The translations under genes were made by a program, and so were the position numbers. 64,000 nucleotides of DNA from Pseudomonas farsensis (GTDB lineage Bacteria; Pseudomonadota; Gammaproteobacteria; Pseudomonadales; Pseudomonadaceae), in assembly GCF_014268805.2 (NCBI RefSeq), contig NZ_JABWRF020000003.1:462501-526500 (forward strand), written 5' to 3'. The notes beneath the pieces were generated by a model. The model had not been told where the DNA came from, ran no database searches, and worked only from the letters and a program-made list of their open reading frames with translations. Of the stretch, positions 40,945 to 50,154 are shown in pieces (within the stretch, counting starts at the first letter, position 1; every line of letters begins with the position of its first letter).

Positions 40945-41661
40945 ATGCATCCTGTACCCATTCACCCTTCAAGCATTCTTGCCATTGAAGACGACCCCGT
41001 GCTGGGCGCCTACCTGCACGACGAACTGCAACGCGGCGGTTTTCAAGTGACCTGGTGCCGCAATGGGCTGCAAGGGCTTGAAACCGCCGGGCAGCAGGCC
41101 TTCGATCTGGTGCTGTTGGACATCCTGCTGCCTGGCCTCAACGGGCTTGAGGCCTTGGCCCGCCTGCGCCAGCACAGCGCCACGCCCGTCATCCTGATGT
41201 CGGCGCTGGGCGCTGAGGCGGATCGCATCAGCGGCTTCGAGCGCGGCGCCGACGACTACCTGCCCAAGCCGTTCAGCTTTGCCGAACTGCGCGTGCGCAT
41301 CGATGCGGTATTGCGTCGGGTTGCCTTTGAGCGGCGCAACCAGGCTCCGCGCGAACTGCCAGCCAGCGCGCTGTGCTTCGACGAGGCGCTCGCGGATGTG
41401 AGCCTGGGCGATGCCTGGGCAGGCCTGACCCCCAGCGAATACCGGCTGCTCGACACCTTGTACCGCAGCCAGGACGAGGTGTTGAGCAAGCCCTTCCTTT
41501 ATCGGCAGGTATTACAGCGTGGTTATTCACGCCACGACCGCAGCCTGGACATGCACGTCAGCCAGATCCGCCGCAAGCTCAAGGCCATCGGCTACCACGA
41601 GCGCCAGCTGCGCACGGTGTGGGGCAAGGGCTATGTGTTCGCAGCTGGCGAGGCCGACTGA
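40945..41661 (+). CDS. OmpR-family response regulator (PirR-like)
   Basis: 238 residues. Receiver with EDD and LLDILLPG (phospho-Asp at about 52), Lys near 103 (PKPFS), winged helix about 140-230. In P. aeruginosa the genes beside gacS in this order are pirR and pirS, whose target is the ferric enterobactin receptor PirA; no pirA gene is present here (cysM follows). Start ATG used; a TTG two codons earlier is possible. Confidence 0.85.
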   Translation: MHPVPIHPSSILAIEDDPVLGAYLHDELQRGGFQVTWCRNGLQGLETAGQQAFDLVLLDILLPGLNGLEALARLRQHSATPVILMSALGAEADRISGFERGADDYLPKPFSFAELRVRIDAVLRRVAFERRNQAPRELPASALCFDEALADVSLGDAWAGLTPSEYRLLDTLYRSQDEVLSKPFLYRQVLQRGYSRHDRSLDMHVSQIRRKLKAIGYHERQLRTVWGKGYVFAAGEAD

Positions 41662-41663
41662 CT

Positions 41664-43013
41664 GTGCTCAACCGCCATTCGCTGTTCTGGAAACTGTTCA
41701 TTCTGCTGGTGGGCTTCTGCCTGCTGATGATCGGCCTCAGCTACACCTGGGGCCGGCACATGGAAACCCGCAACGCCTTCCTCGACGAGCCGGCGCGCGC
41801 CGTGCTGCGCGGCTATGCCGCCCAGGCAGAGCAGGCCTGGCTTGAAGGCGGGCGTGAAGGGGTCGACCGCTGGCTTGAGCAATTGCAGGGCCATGAGCCT
41901 GGCTGGGCCGCTGTGCTCGATGCCGACCTGCAACCCTTGGGCAGCGTGCCGCTCAATGCCGAACAAACCCAGCACCTGACCCGCCTGCGCGGCATCGACT
42001 GGCCGATGAGCCGGCGCATCGTTGGCCAGCCCTGGCTGCGCCTGCCGTTCCCCACGGTGCCCGAGCAGGGCATGTTGGTTATGGAGCTGCCCCAGCGCCT
42101 TAACCCAGGCCATTACCGCCTGGCCTGGCAAATTGTGACCAACGGCATTATCCCCGGGTTGTTCACGCTGCTGCTGTGCGTAGGCCTGTACCGCATGCTG
42201 ATCGTGCCGCTGAACCAGCTGCGCGAGCAGGCCAACGCTTGGCGCGCCGACCAGCTCACCGCGCGGCTGGACTCGCGCACCACCCAGCGCAAGGACGAGC
42301 TTGGCGAACTGGGCCGTGCCTTCGACCAGATGGCAGAGCGGCTGCAAGGGACGGTGGCCTTGCAGCAGCAGTTGTTGCGTGACCTTTCCCACGAAATGCG
42401 CACTCCGCTCAGCCGGCTGCGTGTGGCTTGCGACGGCGAGACTGACCTGCAGCGCCTGCGCGAGCGTCTGCACCGCGAGGTGGACGCCATGCAGCAACTG
42501 GTCGAGGACACCTTGCAGTTGGCCTGGCAGGACGCCGAGCGCGGGGCGGTGGCGTTCGAGCCGATCCAGATTCACCCGTTGTGGGACCTGCTGAGCGAGA
42601 ACGCCTGCTACGAAAGCGGCTGGTCGCAGGCTCGGCTGCGCTGCGAGGTGCCGGCCGATTGCGCGGTGCAAGGCAACCTCAACCACTTGGCCCAGGCGCT
42701 GGAAAACCTGTTGCGCAACGCCATCCGCCACTCGCCAGCCGATGGCGTGGTGCGGCTTGCCGGGCAGCGTGAGGGCAGTTATTGGCGCATTGACCTTGAA
42801 GATGACGGCGGCGGTGTGGCCGAGGGCGAGCTGGAGCGCATCTTTGCGCCATTCACCCGCCTTGATGGCTCGCGGCCTGGGGATGGCGGGTTTGGTCTGG
42901 GCTTGAGCATCGCGCGCAGTGCCATCGAGCGCCAGGGGGGGATGCTGTGGGCAGTCAATGGCCAGCGCGGGTTGCGCTTGTGCATGCGTTTGCCGGCAGC
43001 GGCGTGCGCATAA
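41664..43013 (+). CDS. sensor histidine kinase (PirS-like)
   Basis: 449 residues from the GTG at 41664, two bases after the regulator's stop. The open frame runs far upstream but only antiphase to the regulator. Membrane segments about 9-27 and 155-178, HAMP, HisKA with His243 (LSHEMRTPLSRL) and HATPase_c (LENLLRNAIRHS; DDGGGVAEGE; GFGLGLSIA). Signal unknown; PirS responds to iron or siderophores in P. aeruginosa. Confidence 0.88.
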   Translation: MLNRHSLFWKLFILLVGFCLLMIGLSYTWGRHMETRNAFLDEPARAVLRGYAAQAEQAWLEGGREGVDRWLEQLQGHEPGWAAVLDADLQPLGSVPLNAEQTQHLTRLRGIDWPMSRRIVGQPWLRLPFPTVPEQGMLVMELPQRLNPGHYRLAWQIVTNGIIPGLFTLLLCVGLYRMLIVPLNQLREQANAWRADQLTARLDSRTTQRKDELGELGRAFDQMAERLQGTVALQQQLLRDLSHEMRTPLSRLRVACDGETDLQRLRERLHREVDAMQQLVEDTLQLAWQDAERGAVAFEPIQIHPLWDLLSENACYESGWSQARLRCEVPADCAVQGNLNHLAQALENLLRNAIRHSPADGVVRLAGQREGSYWRIDLEDDGGGVAEGELERIFAPFTRLDGSRPGDGGFGLGLSIARSAIERQGGMLWAVNGQRGLRLCMRLPAAACA

Positions 43014-43130
43014 ACCACAAGCGGCGCGGTCTTTGTGTGTTTTGCGCAATCGCGCTCTGGCCTCATCGCAGGCTATCGCCAGCTCCCATAGCTCGCCCAT
43101 CCCCATATCGATGCCGTCTACGCGGTCAGT

Positions 43131-43244
43131 GTAGGAGCGGCCTTGTGTCGCGAAAGGGCTGCGGAGCAGCCCCAGGATCTGAGCACCCAGCAGAATCGCT
43201 GGGGCTGCTCCGCAGCCCTTTCGCGACACAAGGCCGCTCCTACA
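43131..43244. repeat. REPIN (second REP family)
   Basis: gtaggagcggccttgtgtcgc … gcgacacaaggccgctcctac. The 515-bp gap 43014-43528 also carries pieces of the 250-bp repeat seen at 21.2 and 25.2 kb (GCCTCATCGCAGGCTATCGC near 43053; ACCATAGAATCTCCCACA near 43268; and an inverted copy near 43333-43362). No gene. Confidence 0.8.
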
Positions 43245-43528
43245 CAATCAAAAGCGACTTGCCCGAAACCATAGAATCTCCCACAAAGACTGCGCACAAG
43301 CACACTATCGAGCGCTTGCCAGGGTTCCTGTGGCTGGCGATAGCCTGCGATGAGGCCGGTGCAGCATTGCATAGAGCCGATGTGCATGCGGGCTTGTACT
43401 CTGCGCGACCTGCAACCCTTTGAGGGCCATATAGCTTCCAGCTATAACCCCCAACAATTGCGTGATATGGCCTGGAACTGTTTGCCGGTATGATAGGCAC
43501 CCCCGCCGTCCGGATTGCGAAAACGCCC

Positions 43529-44428
43529 ATGACTTTGCAGTACCCAACCATCGCCGATTGCGTCGGCAACACGCCTCTGGTTCGCCTGCAGCGTCTCGCC
43601 GGGGAAACCAGCAACACTTTGCTGCTCAAGCTCGAAGGCAATAACCCGGCAGGTTCGGTCAAGGACCGCCCGGCGTTGTCGATGATCACCCGCGCCGAGC
43701 TCAGCGGCCAGATCAAACCCGGTGACACGCTGATCGAGGCCACCTCCGGCAACACCGGCATTGCCCTGGCCATGGCCGCTGCCATCAAGGGCTACAAGAT
43801 GATCCTCATCATGCCCGACAACTCCACCGCCGAACGCAAGGCGGCCATGACCGCCTACGGCGCCGAGCTGATCCTGGTCACCCGCGAAGAGGGCATGGAA
43901 GGCGCCCGTGACCTGGCCGACAGACTGCAAGCCGAGGGTCGGGGCCTGGTGCTCGACCAGTTCGCCAACGGCGACAACCCGCTGGCCCACTATCACGGCA
44001 CCGGCCCGGAAATCTGGCAGCAGACCCACGGCCAAGTTACGCACTTCATCAGTTCCATGGGCACCACCGGTACCATCATGGGCTGCTCGCAGTACCTCAA
44101 GGAACAAAACCCGGCCGTGCAGATTGTCGGCCTGCAACCGATGGAAGGCTCGTCGATCCCCGGCATTCGCCGCTGGCCGCACGAGTACCTGCCGAAGATC
44201 TTCGACGCCACCCGCGTCGACCAGGTTCTGGACATGTCCCAGCAGGAAGCCGAAGACACCACCCGCCGTCTGGCCCGCGAAGAAGGCATCTTCTGCGGCG
44301 TTTCCTCCGGCGGTGCGGTGGCCGGCATGCTGCGCCTGTCGCGCGAAGTCGAGAACGCGGTCATGGTTGCGATCGTCTGCGATCGTGGCGACCGCTACCT
44401 GTCCACCGGCCTGTTCGATCCCGCCTGA
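43529..44428 (+). CDS. cysM: cysteine synthase B
   Basis: 299 residues. PLP enzyme making cysteine (or S-sulfocysteine) from O-acetylserine. Schiff-base Lys in NPAGSVKDRPA (about 42), ligand loop EATSGNTGIAL (about 71-81) and the glycine loop GTTGTIMG (about 175-182). The RRWPHEYLP segment fits CysM rather than CysK. The stop overlaps the start of rlmD by one base. Confidence 0.95.
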   Translation: MTLQYPTIADCVGNTPLVRLQRLAGETSNTLLLKLEGNNPAGSVKDRPALSMITRAELSGQIKPGDTLIEATSGNTGIALAMAAAIKGYKMILIMPDNSTAERKAAMTAYGAELILVTREEGMEGARDLADRLQAEGRGLVLDQFANGDNPLAHYHGTGPEIWQQTHGQVTHFISSMGTTGTIMGCSQYLKEQNPAVQIVGLQPMEGSSIPGIRRWPHEYLPKIFDATRVDQVLDMSQQEAEDTTRRLAREEGIFCGVSSGGAVAGMLRLSREVENAVMVAIVCDRGDRYLSTGLFDPA

Positions 44429-45795
44429 TGTCAAAGAAAAAACCTAGCGGCGGCCTGCGCTTCCAACCGGCCGGCGGCGAGCGCAGCACCCAGGTGCCAG
44501 TGGGCAAGAAACAGCGCCTGAGCATCGAGCGTGTCAGCGGCGATGGCCGTGGCATTGCCTTCATCGACGGGCGCACCTGGTTCGTCAGCGGCGCGCTGGC
44601 CGGTGAAGAGGTCGAAGCGCGGGTGCTCGGCGCCCGTGGCAAGGTGGTCGATGCGCGCCTGGAACGCGTGTTCCAGGCCAGCGCCGAGCGCCGCGAAGCA
44701 CCGTGCAAGCACTACCAGCGCTGCGGCGGCTGTACCTTGCAGCACCTGCCCCACGAAGGCCAGCTGGCGCTCAAGCAGCGCCTGCTCGCCGAGCAATTGC
44801 AGCGTGTGGCCGGCCTGCAGCCCGAAGCATGGGCCGCGCCACTGTGCGGGCCGGAATTCGGCTACCGTCGCCGCGCCCGCGTGGCGGTGCGCTGGGACCA
44901 CAAAGCCCGCCAGCTGGATGTCGGCTTCCGGGCCGAAGCCAGCCAGGACATCATCGCCATTGATGAGTGCCCAGTGCTGGTACAACCCTTGCAGGCGATC
45001 CTGCGCCATTTGCCGACCGTCCTGCGCAGCCTGGCCAAACCCCAGGTAGTGGGGCATGTCGAGCTGTTCAGTGGTACTGCGCAAGCGTTGCTGGTGCGCC
45101 ATGTGGCGCCCTTGGCAGAAGACGACCTGGCGCGCCTTGGTGCGTTCTGCCAGGAGGCCGGTGCGCAGCTGTGGCTGCAAGGCGAAGGTGAGCCGCAGCC
45201 GGTCGATGCCACCGCGGCGCTGGGCTTTACGCTGCAGCCGTGGGGGCTGGAACTGGCCTGGCGGCCAGGTGACTTTGTGCAGGTCAATGCTCAGGTGAAC
45301 GACCTGATGGTTCAGCAAGCGCTGGAGTGGCTCGCGCCACAGGCTGACGAGCGGGTGCTGGACCTGTTCTGCGGCCTTGGCAACTTTGCCCTGCCATTGG
45401 CCGGGCTTGCCCGCGAGGTGGTGGCGGTGGAAGGCGTGCAGGCCATGGTCGAGCGCGCCGCAGGCAACGCCCGCAACAACAATGTGCATAACGCGCAGTT
45501 TTTTCAGGCCGATTTATCGCAGCCTTTGGCCGGCGCCGGATGGGTCGCCGAAGGCTTTTCTGCGGTACTCTTGGACCCACCACGCGACGGCGCCTTTGAT
45601 GTGGTGCAAGGCATCAAACAGCTCGGCGCAAAACGGCTGGTCTACGTATCGTGCAACCCGGCCACGCTGGCGCGAGACGCGCAGGTGCTGGCAGGGCAGG
45701 GGTACCGGTTAAAAAGGGCCGGGATTCTCGACATGTTTCCTCAGACGGCGCATGTCGAAGCCATGGCGTTATTTGAAGCGGGTCAGCCAGGCTGA
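44428..45795 (+). CDS. rlmD: 23S rRNA m5U1939 methyltransferase
   Basis: 455 residues. TRAM domain (about 35-95), iron-sulfur cysteines CKHYQRCGGC (about 92-101), SAM-dependent methyltransferase domain with DLFCGLGNF (about 312-320), LLDPPRDGA, and the catalytic Cys in YVSCNPATLARD (about 410). Sits between cysM and relA as in other Pseudomonas. Confidence 0.95.
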   Translation: MSKKKPSGGLRFQPAGGERSTQVPVGKKQRLSIERVSGDGRGIAFIDGRTWFVSGALAGEEVEARVLGARGKVVDARLERVFQASAERREAPCKHYQRCGGCTLQHLPHEGQLALKQRLLAEQLQRVAGLQPEAWAAPLCGPEFGYRRRARVAVRWDHKARQLDVGFRAEASQDIIAIDECPVLVQPLQAILRHLPTVLRSLAKPQVVGHVELFSGTAQALLVRHVAPLAEDDLARLGAFCQEAGAQLWLQGEGEPQPVDATAALGFTLQPWGLELAWRPGDFVQVNAQVNDLMVQQALEWLAPQADERVLDLFCGLGNFALPLAGLAREVVAVEGVQAMVERAAGNARNNNVHNAQFFQADLSQPLAGAGWVAEGFSAVLLDPPRDGAFDVVQGIKQLGAKRLVYVSCNPATLARDAQVLAGQGYRLKRAGILDMFPQTAHVEAMALFEAGQPG

Positions 45796-45885
45796 CTCTC
45801 TTGGTGCAGCCTTCAGGGACTGAGGGCCGTACAGTTGATAGCCAGTGCACCCGCGTGGTGCGCTGTATGGAAAGGTAAAGCAAAG

Positions 45886-48126
45886 ATGGTACAGGTGAGA
45901 GTGCACCAGCCGGTCAATACCGACGGCAGTATCAATCTCGAAGCATGGCTCGATCATGTGGTGAGCGTCGATTCGCAGCTTGATCGCGCAGCGCTGAAAG
46001 AAGCCTGCGAGTTCGCCCAGGAAATCGAAAAAAAGGGTAACCCGGCCAAGCATTCATGGGCCGATGGTACCTCCAGTTTTCAGGCCGGGCTTGAAATCGC
46101 CGAAATTCTGGCTGACCTCAGGCTCGACCAGGATTCATTGGTGGCAGCCGCCATCTACCGCTCGGTACGTGAAGGCAAGGTAACCCTTGCCGAAGTCGGC
46201 CAGCGCTTTGGGCCGGTGGTGTCCAAGCTGATCGACGGCGTGCTGCGCATGGCGGCCATCAGTGCCAGTTTCAGCCCGCGCCAGTCGCTGGTGCTGGGCT
46301 CCCAGGCGCAGGTCGAGAACCTGCGCAAGATGCTCGTGGCCATGGTCGATGATGTGCGTGTCGCGCTTATCAAGCTGGCCGAGCGCACCTGCGCCATTCG
46401 GGCCGTCAAAAGCGCCGATGACGAAAAACGCCTGCGGGTTGCCCGTGAGGTCGCGGACATCTACGCACCGCTGGCCCACCGCCTTGGCATCGGCCATATC
46501 AAGTGGGAACTCGAAGACCTTTCGTTCCGCTACCTTGAGCCTGACCAGTACAAGCAGATCGCCAAGCTGCTGCACGAGCGCCGCCTCGACCGCGAGCGCT
46601 TCATCAGCGATGTGATGAACCAACTGCAGAACGAACTGCTGGCCACCGGCGTCAACGCCGATATCAGTGGCCGGGCCAAACACATCTATTCGATCTGGCG
46701 CAAAATGCAGCGCAAAGGCCTGGAATTCAGCCAGATCTACGACGTTCGCGCCGTGCGCGTGCTGGTGCCTGAGGTGCGCGACTGCTACACCGCGCTGGGT
46801 ATCGTGCACACGCTGTGGCGGCACATCCCCAAGGAGTTCGACGACTACATCGCCAACCCCAAGGAAAACGGCTACCGCTCGCTGCACACCGCGGTGATCG
46901 GCCCCGAGGGCAAGGTGCTGGAAGTGCAGATCCGCACCCACTCCATGCACGAGGAAGCCGAGCTGGGCGTATGCGCGCACTGGCGCTACAAGGGTACCGA
47001 TGTAAAGTCCGGCTCCAACCACTACGAAGAAAAAATCTCCTGGCTGCGCCAGGTGCTGGAATGGCACGAAGAGCTGGGCGATATCGGCGGCCTGGCCGAG
47101 CAGCTGCGCGTCGATATCGAGCCGGACCGGGTGTACGTCTTCACCCCTGATGGCCACGCCATCGACCTGCCCAAAGGCTCGACGCCGCTGGACTTCGCCT
47201 ACCGCGTACACACCGAAATCGGCCACAACTGCCGTGGCGCGAAGATCAACGGCCGCATCGTGCCGTTGAACTACAGCCTGCAGACCGGCGAGCAGGTGGA
47301 GATCATCACCAGCAAGCACGGCAACCCCAGCCGTGACTGGTTGAACTCCAACCTTGGCTACGTGACCACATCGCGGGCGCGGGCCAAGATTGTCCACTGG
47401 TTCAAGCTGCAGGCCCGTGACCAGAACGTCGCCGCCGGCAAGACCCTGATCGAGCGTGAACTCAGCCGCCTGGGCCTGCCCCAGGTCGACTTCGAGCGTC
47501 TGGCCGAAAAAGCCAACGTCAAGACCGCCGAGGACATGTTCGCAGCGCTTGGCGCCGGTGACTTGCGCCTGGCGCAGATGGTCAACGCCGCCCAGCAACT
47601 GCTTGAGCCCGAGCGCATCGAGCAGGTCGAGCTGATCCCGCGCCAGGCCCGTGGCATTCGCGCCGGCAAGCGCAGCGATATCCAGATCCAGGGTGTCGGC
47701 AACCTGCTCACGCAGATGGCCGGCTGCTGCCAGCCGTTGCCGGGCGATGCCATCGTCGGCTACATCACCCAGGGCCGGGGCGTGAGCATTCACCGCCAGG
47801 ACTGCGCCTCGGTGCTGCAATTGAGCGGCAAAGAGCCGGAGCGAATGATCCAGGTCAGCTGGGGCCCGATCCCGGTGCAGACGTATCCGGTGGATATCGT
47901 CATCCGCGCCTACGACCGCCCCGGCCTGCTGCGCGACGTGTCGCAGGTGCTGCTCAACGAGAAGATCAACGTGCTGGCGGTCAACACCCGTTCGAACAAG
48001 GAAGACAACACCGCGCTGATGTCGCTGACCATCGAGATCCCTGGCCTGGATGCCCTTGGGCGCCTGCTTGGGCGGATTTCGCAGTTGCCCAACATCATCG
48101 AGACGCGGCGTAACCGTACCCCTTGA
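45886..48126 (+). CDS. relA: GTP pyrophosphokinase RelA
   Basis: 746 residues. Makes (p)ppGpp on stalled ribosomes. A pseudo-hydrolase domain at about 25-180 lacks the HD metal site (AAIYRSVREG where SpoT has HDVIED). The synthetase domain (about 230-350) has the EFDD charge motif and DDYIANPKENGYRSLHT. TGS (about 405-465), zinc-finger-like CCQPLPGD and C-terminal ACT domain follow. The start was chosen as MVQVRVHQP; the earlier in-frame codons are a leader. Confidence 0.96.
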   Translation: MVQVRVHQPVNTDGSINLEAWLDHVVSVDSQLDRAALKEACEFAQEIEKKGNPAKHSWADGTSSFQAGLEIAEILADLRLDQDSLVAAAIYRSVREGKVTLAEVGQRFGPVVSKLIDGVLRMAAISASFSPRQSLVLGSQAQVENLRKMLVAMVDDVRVALIKLAERTCAIRAVKSADDEKRLRVAREVADIYAPLAHRLGIGHIKWELEDLSFRYLEPDQYKQIAKLLHERRLDRERFISDVMNQLQNELLATGVNADISGRAKHIYSIWRKMQRKGLEFSQIYDVRAVRVLVPEVRDCYTALGIVHTLWRHIPKEFDDYIANPKENGYRSLHTAVIGPEGKVLEVQIRTHSMHEEAELGVCAHWRYKGTDVKSGSNHYEEKISWLRQVLEWHEELGDIGGLAEQLRVDIEPDRVYVFTPDGHAIDLPKGSTPLDFAYRVHTEIGHNCRGAKINGRIVPLNYSLQTGEQVEIITSKHGNPSRDWLNSNLGYVTTSRARAKIVHWFKLQARDQNVAAGKTLIERELSRLGLPQVDFERLAEKANVKTAEDMFAALGAGDLRLAQMVNAAQQLLEPERIEQVELIPRQARGIRAGKRSDIQIQGVGNLLTQMAGCCQPLPGDAIVGYITQGRGVSIHRQDCASVLQLSGKEPERMIQVSWGPIPVQTYPVDIVIRAYDRPGLLRDVSQVLLNEKINVLAVNTRSNKEDNTALMSLTIEIPGLDALGRLLGRISQLPNIIETRRNRTP

Positions 48127-48188
48127 AACTGCGGCGCCCGCTTTGCAAGCCACCCTGCCAAGCGGGCGCCGTCGAAGGACCTGCCACC

Positions 48189-49022
48189 ATGACCTACACC
48201 CTCGACGACCTGCTGCACCTGATGGCGCGGCTGCGTGACCCGCAATACGGCTGCCCCTGGGACCTCAAGCAGACATACGCAAGCATCGTCCCGCATACCC
48301 TCGAAGAAGCCTACGAGGTGGCCGATGCCATCGAGCGCGGCGACTTCGCGCACTTGCAAGGCGAGCTCGGTGACCTGTTGTTCCAGGTGGTCTACTACAG
48401 CCAACTGGCCCGCGAAGAAGGGCGTTTCGAGTTCGCCGGGGTGATCGACTCGATTACCCGCAAGCTGATTCGCCGCCACCCCCATGTGTTCCCCACCGGT
48501 GAGCTGTATGCCCCGCTGGATACCCCGGCCCTGAGCGAGGACCAGGTGAAGTCGCGCTGGGAAGAAATCAAGGCCGAGGAGCGCGCCGAAAACCGCGAAC
48601 CCGAACAGCTATCGCTGCTCGACGACGTGCCGGCAGCCTTGCCTGCATTGTCCCGTGCGGCCAAGCTGCAAAAGCGCGCGGCCACGGTCGGCTTCGACTG
48701 GCCGGACGCGCTGCCGGTGCTGGACAAGGTGCGCGAAGAGCTCGACGAAGTGTTACAAGCCATGGCCGATGGCGACAGCGACGCACTGGAAGATGAACTC
48801 GGCGACCTGCTGTTTGCCACCGTCAACCTGGCCCGCCACCTCAAGCACGACCCAGAAAACGCCCTGCGCCGCGCCAACCGCAAATTCGAGCGGCGTTTCC
48901 GATTTATCGAACAGGCATTGCGCGAGCAGGGCCTGAACCTCCAAGATCGTACCCTCGACGAGCTGGACGCCCTCTGGGGCGAGGCCAAGCGTCAGGAAAA
49001 GAACCTGCCCAGCTGCGGCTGA
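48189..49022 (+). CDS. mazG: nucleoside triphosphate pyrophosphohydrolase
   Basis: 277 residues. Two MazG domains, each with an ExxE…ExxD metal site (EEAYEVADAIE at about 38; EELDEVLQAM at about 181, with DELGDLLFATVN). Hydrolyses dNTPs and can lower ppGpp by consuming precursors; its place right after relA fits. Preceded by GAAGGACC at good spacing. Confidence 0.95.
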   Translation: MTYTLDDLLHLMARLRDPQYGCPWDLKQTYASIVPHTLEEAYEVADAIERGDFAHLQGELGDLLFQVVYYSQLAREEGRFEFAGVIDSITRKLIRRHPHVFPTGELYAPLDTPALSEDQVKSRWEEIKAEERAENREPEQLSLLDDVPAALPALSRAAKLQKRAATVGFDWPDALPVLDKVREELDEVLQAMADGDSDALEDELGDLLFATVNLARHLKHDPENALRRANRKFERRFRFIEQALREQGLNLQDRTLDELDALWGEAKRQEKNLPSCG

Positions 49023-49050
49023 GCCGATGCCAGAGTGAGTGAACACCCCC

Positions 49051-49593
49051 ATGAGCCTTTCCCTTCGCGACCAATTGCTCAAAGCCGGTCTGGTCAACCA
49101 GAAACAGGTCTCGCAGACCAACAAAGCGCAGAAAAAACAGAAACGCATGGAGCACAAGGGCCAGGTCGAGGTGGATGACACCCAGCAGCGCCTGGCCAAG
49201 GAAGCCATGGCCGAAAAGGCCAGGAAGGACCAGGAGCTGAACCGTGCGGTCCAGGAGAAAGCCGAGCAGAAAGCCCGTGCCGCGCAGGTCAAGCAATTGA
49301 TCGAAGCGACCCGTCTGCCAAAGCTGACCACCGAGGACTACTTCAACTTCGTCGATGACAAGAAGGTCAAACGTATCGCCGTCAACGCCCTGATGCGCAG
49401 CAAGCTGAGCAACGGCGCACTGGCCATCGTCGCCCACGGTGGCGGCTATGAGGTGGTGCCGCGTGAGTCGGCGCTGAGGATCCAGGAGCGTGACCCCCAC
49501 CGCATCCTGCTGCTCAACACCCATGTCGAAGAAGCCGACGAGGCTGATGATCCGTATGCGGCCTACAAGATCCCGGACGATCTGATGTGGTAA
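49051..49593 (+). CDS. DUF2058 family protein (YaiL-like)
   Basis: 180 residues. N-terminal MSLSLRDQLLKAGLVNQKQV and the following highly charged coiled coil (about 25-85, Lys/Glu/Gln-rich) are family signatures; a C-terminal small domain contains AIVAHGGGYEVVPR. Likely nucleoid- or ribosome-related; function unproven. ATG taken over the GTG four codons upstream. Confidence 0.85.
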   Translation: MSLSLRDQLLKAGLVNQKQVSQTNKAQKKQKRMEHKGQVEVDDTQQRLAKEAMAEKARKDQELNRAVQEKAEQKARAAQVKQLIEATRLPKLTTEDYFNFVDDKKVKRIAVNALMRSKLSNGALAIVAHGGGYEVVPRESALRIQERDPHRILLLNTHVEEADEADDPYAAYKIPDDLMW

Positions 49594-49598
49594 ACCTG

Positions 49599-49625
49599 AA
49601 AAACCCCGCCGCGGCGGGGTTTTTC
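49599..49625 (+). terminator. terminator after the relA-mazG-DUF2058 run
   Basis: aaaaaccccgccgcggcggggttttt, perfect hairpin, 5 bp after the stop. Also serves the convergent 60-residue gene. Confidence 0.92.
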
Positions 49626-49639
49626 ATTTAAAGACGGGG

Positions 49640-49822
49640 TCATTGCGTACGGTGCTGGTTTTCCTGGGCTTCCAGTTCGTTGCGGTACTGCTGAGCCTGG
49701 TGCTCTTCATGGAACATGCCGACCAATTGACCTTGCTGATGCACGTCCCAGATCCGCACACCAGCGGCCAGGCCTTCGTGGGACATTTTCGATTCGTCGC
49801 GTTCGGTTACTTTGACTGTCAT
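49640..49822 (-). CDS. 60-residue small protein, conserved-looking
   Basis: Begins MTVKVTERDESKMSHEGLAA and contains GVRIWDVHQQGQLVGMFHEE. Soluble, Gln/Glu-rich C-terminus. GTGGAGTT at proper spacing precedes the ATG. The alternation of charged and aromatic residues looks like a real small fold. Function unknown. Confidence 0.7.
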   Translation of the reverse strand: MTVKVTERDESKMSHEGLAAGVRIWDVHQQGQLVGMFHEEHQAQQYRNELEAQENQHRTQ

Positions 49823-49975
49823 CGCTGAACTCCACTGCTAGGATTTGGCTGCGGCACTGTGTCGCAGGTCTTCTTTATAGATTCAGTTAGCAGGCTAAGT
49901 AAATAAAACAGCGATTAAACAAATTTCATGAAAGCGTTTGGGTTGGGCAGGGCACCACAGCCGACGCGCCCGCGT

Positions 49976-50088
49976 GTAGGAGCGGCCTTGTGTCGCGAAA
50001 GGGCTGCGTAGCGGCCCCAGGATCTTGGCGGTGAGCAGGATAGCCGGGGCTGCTACGCAGCCCTTTCGCGACACAAGGCCGCTCCTAC
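49976..50088. repeat. REPIN (second REP family)
   Basis: Same family as 31411 and 43131; arms gtaggagcggccttgtgtcgc and inverse. Lies in the 330-bp gap 49823-50154, which has no gene. Confidence 0.85.
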
Positions 50089-50106
50089 AGCGCCAGGCTT
50101 CAGCCA

Positions 50107-50134
50107 CAAAAAAGCCCCGCACAAGGCGGGGCTT
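50107..50134 (-). terminator. terminator after purMN-DUF3108
   Basis: Minus strand aagccccgc-cttgt-gcggggctt followed by a T run. Confidence 0.88.
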
Positions 50135-50154
50135 CGGGCGCTACAGGCGAGTGG

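Noticed and set aside
41373..41663. N-terminal extension of the PirS-like kinase
   Set aside because: Overlaps the regulator gene in another frame; kinase membrane segment begins right after the GTG at 41664.
46135..48153. 672-codon minus-strand frame
   Set aside because: Antisense shadow of relA.
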